Source: Pseudomonas sp. dw_612 (lineage in GTDB: Bacteria; Pseudomonadota; Gammaproteobacteria; Pseudomonadales; Pseudomonadaceae). From it: DNA of 33,277 nucleotides. Position 1 is the first letter of the stretch. Each line of letters opens with the position of its first letter. Below, piece after piece: positions 32,621 to 33,277 of this stretch. The notes beneath the pieces are model-generated. The model was not told where the DNA came from and searched no databases. It was given only the letters and a program-made list of their open reading frames with translations. A program made the position numbers and the translations under genes. Location: NCBI RefSeq assembly GCF_018449725.1, contig NZ_JAAVVC010000033.1, positions 1 to 33,277 on the forward strand, in the 5' to 3' direction.

Positions 32621-33277
32621 ATGAGTGCAGTTGAAAGCGTCGGCCCACAAGCGTTGCCGGCACTGCAAGAGCAAGTCGAGCAGATCATCGCTGAAGCCAA
32701 GCGCCAGGGCGCCAGCGCCTGTGAAGTCGCGGTGTCGCTGGAGCAGGGCCTGTCCACCTCGGTGCGTCAGCGGGAAGTCGAAACCGTCGAATTCAATCGC
32801 GATCAGGGCTTTGGCATCACCTTGTACGTCGGCCAGCGCAAAGGCTCGGCCAGCACGTCGGCCAGCGGTCCGGAGGCGATTCGCGAAACCGTCGCCGCCG
32901 CACTGGCCATCGCCAAGCACACTTCGGAAGACGAAGCCTCGGGCTTGGCAGACGCCGCGCTGATGGCCAAGGATCTGCAGGATTTCGACCTGTTCCACGA
33001 ATGGGACATCACGCCGGAACAAGCCATCGAAATGGCCCTGAGCTGTGAAGCGGCGGCGTTTGCCACCGACAGCCGGATCAAGAACGCCGACGGCACTACC
33101 CTCAGCACCCATCAGGGCTGCCGCGTGTACGGCAACAGCCACGGCTTTATCGGCGGTTCCTCCGCGCCCCAGCCCCACCGGCGCTGGGTGTCCACTGCTG
33201 GCGGCCCCCGCCCGTTGCTGTCTCGCTGCTGGGTGTGGTCGCATCCTGGAGGGCGCTGTGTTTGGGGGACAGGGCGG
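32621..33277 (+). CDS. pmbA: PmbA/TldE, TldD partner protein (5' part, runs off the window)
   Basis: The first 219 codons are present and open to the window end. PmbA (TldE) is the non-catalytic partner of TldD in the peptide-degrading heterodimer. Residues 1-179 match the family: QREVETVEFNRDQGFGITLYVG, SGLADAALMAKD and CRVYGNSHGFIGG. After GFIGG (about 33157) the family continues with a conserved YxSxRHSLS segment, but this sequence reads SSAPQPHRRW and stays unlike PmbA. The change coincides with the last ~120 bases of the window. GTGGAG precedes the ATG by six bases. Confidence 0.88.
   Translation, partial: MSAVESVGPQALPALQEQVEQIIAEAKRQGASACEVAVSLEQGLSTSVRQREVETVEFNRDQGFGITLYVGQRKGSASTSASGPEAIRETVAAALAIAKHTSEDEASGLADAALMAKDLQDFDLFHEWDITPEQAIEMALSCEAAAFATDSRIKNADGTTLSTHQGCRVYGNSHGFIGGSSAPQPHRRWVSTAGGPRPLLSRCWVWSHPGGRCVWGTGR

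Noticed and set aside
31988..33244. 418-codon version of DarP reaching into pmbA
   Set aside because: The first 244 codons are antisense to pmbA and unlike DUF615; the family begins at MVDSYDDS (32512).

Overview
The window looks like chromosomal DNA of a fluorescent Pseudomonas (P. fluorescens group). The gene order gatB-gatA-gatC / mreB-mreC-mreD-maf-rng-yhdP-nitrilase-tldD-darP-pmbA is typical of that genus. A RoxS/RoxR pair and a GntR-kdgD-dehydrogenase-MFS-garD sugar-acid block are present. The intergenic gaps are full of Pseudomonas REP/REPIN palindromes. No rRNA, tRNA, CRISPR, prophage or IS transposase was seen.

Layout. 1-1447: REPs, a terminator and a SIMPL-domain (DUF541) secreted protein on the minus strand, then a head-to-head array of a 38-bp repeat. 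1560-3375: redox two-component pair roxS-roxR with overlapping ends. 3473-5200: a YddA/SbmA-type ABC exporter. 5399-6148: a FadR-type GntR regulator. 6308-7813 (minus): a two-gene operon encoding a zinc phospholipase C-like protein and a 63-aa protein, preceded by a good LexA (SOS) box. 8051-13608: the glucarate/galactarate operon: 5-dehydro-4-deoxyglucarate dehydratase, 2-oxoglutarate semialdehyde dehydrogenase, sugar-acid MFS permease and galactarate dehydratase. 13891-14832: AEC-family permease. 14989-16848 (minus): RlpA-like lipoprotein, Ca/Na exchanger and PcaC-like protein. 16997-20347 (minus): gatC-gatA-gatB. 20559-31861: the cell-shape and housekeeping run mreB, mreC, mreD, maf, rng, yhdP, carbon-nitrogen hydrolase, tldD. 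31988-32512 (minus): darP. 32621-end: 5' part of pmbA (tldE).

Functional links. In the galactarate block, GarD and KdgD would convert galactarate to 2-oxoglutarate semialdehyde, and the dehydrogenase would oxidise this to 2-oxoglutarate. The GntR regulator gene and kdgD share a 14-bp motif (13 of 14 identical) in their promoters, which marks the probable operator. The SOS-type operon lies between this regulator and its target operon, facing away from kdgD, with a REPIN at its 3' end, so it looks like an accessory insertion.

Most notable observations: the LexA-box PLC-like operon; an apparent ATT start codon for mreC that overlaps the stop of a 13-codon leader ORF; an intrinsic terminator inside the kdgD operon; an exchanger with Gln in place of the Glu of its first alpha repeat; and a pmbA reading frame whose last ~120 bases no longer resemble the family, probably a sequence-end artefact.
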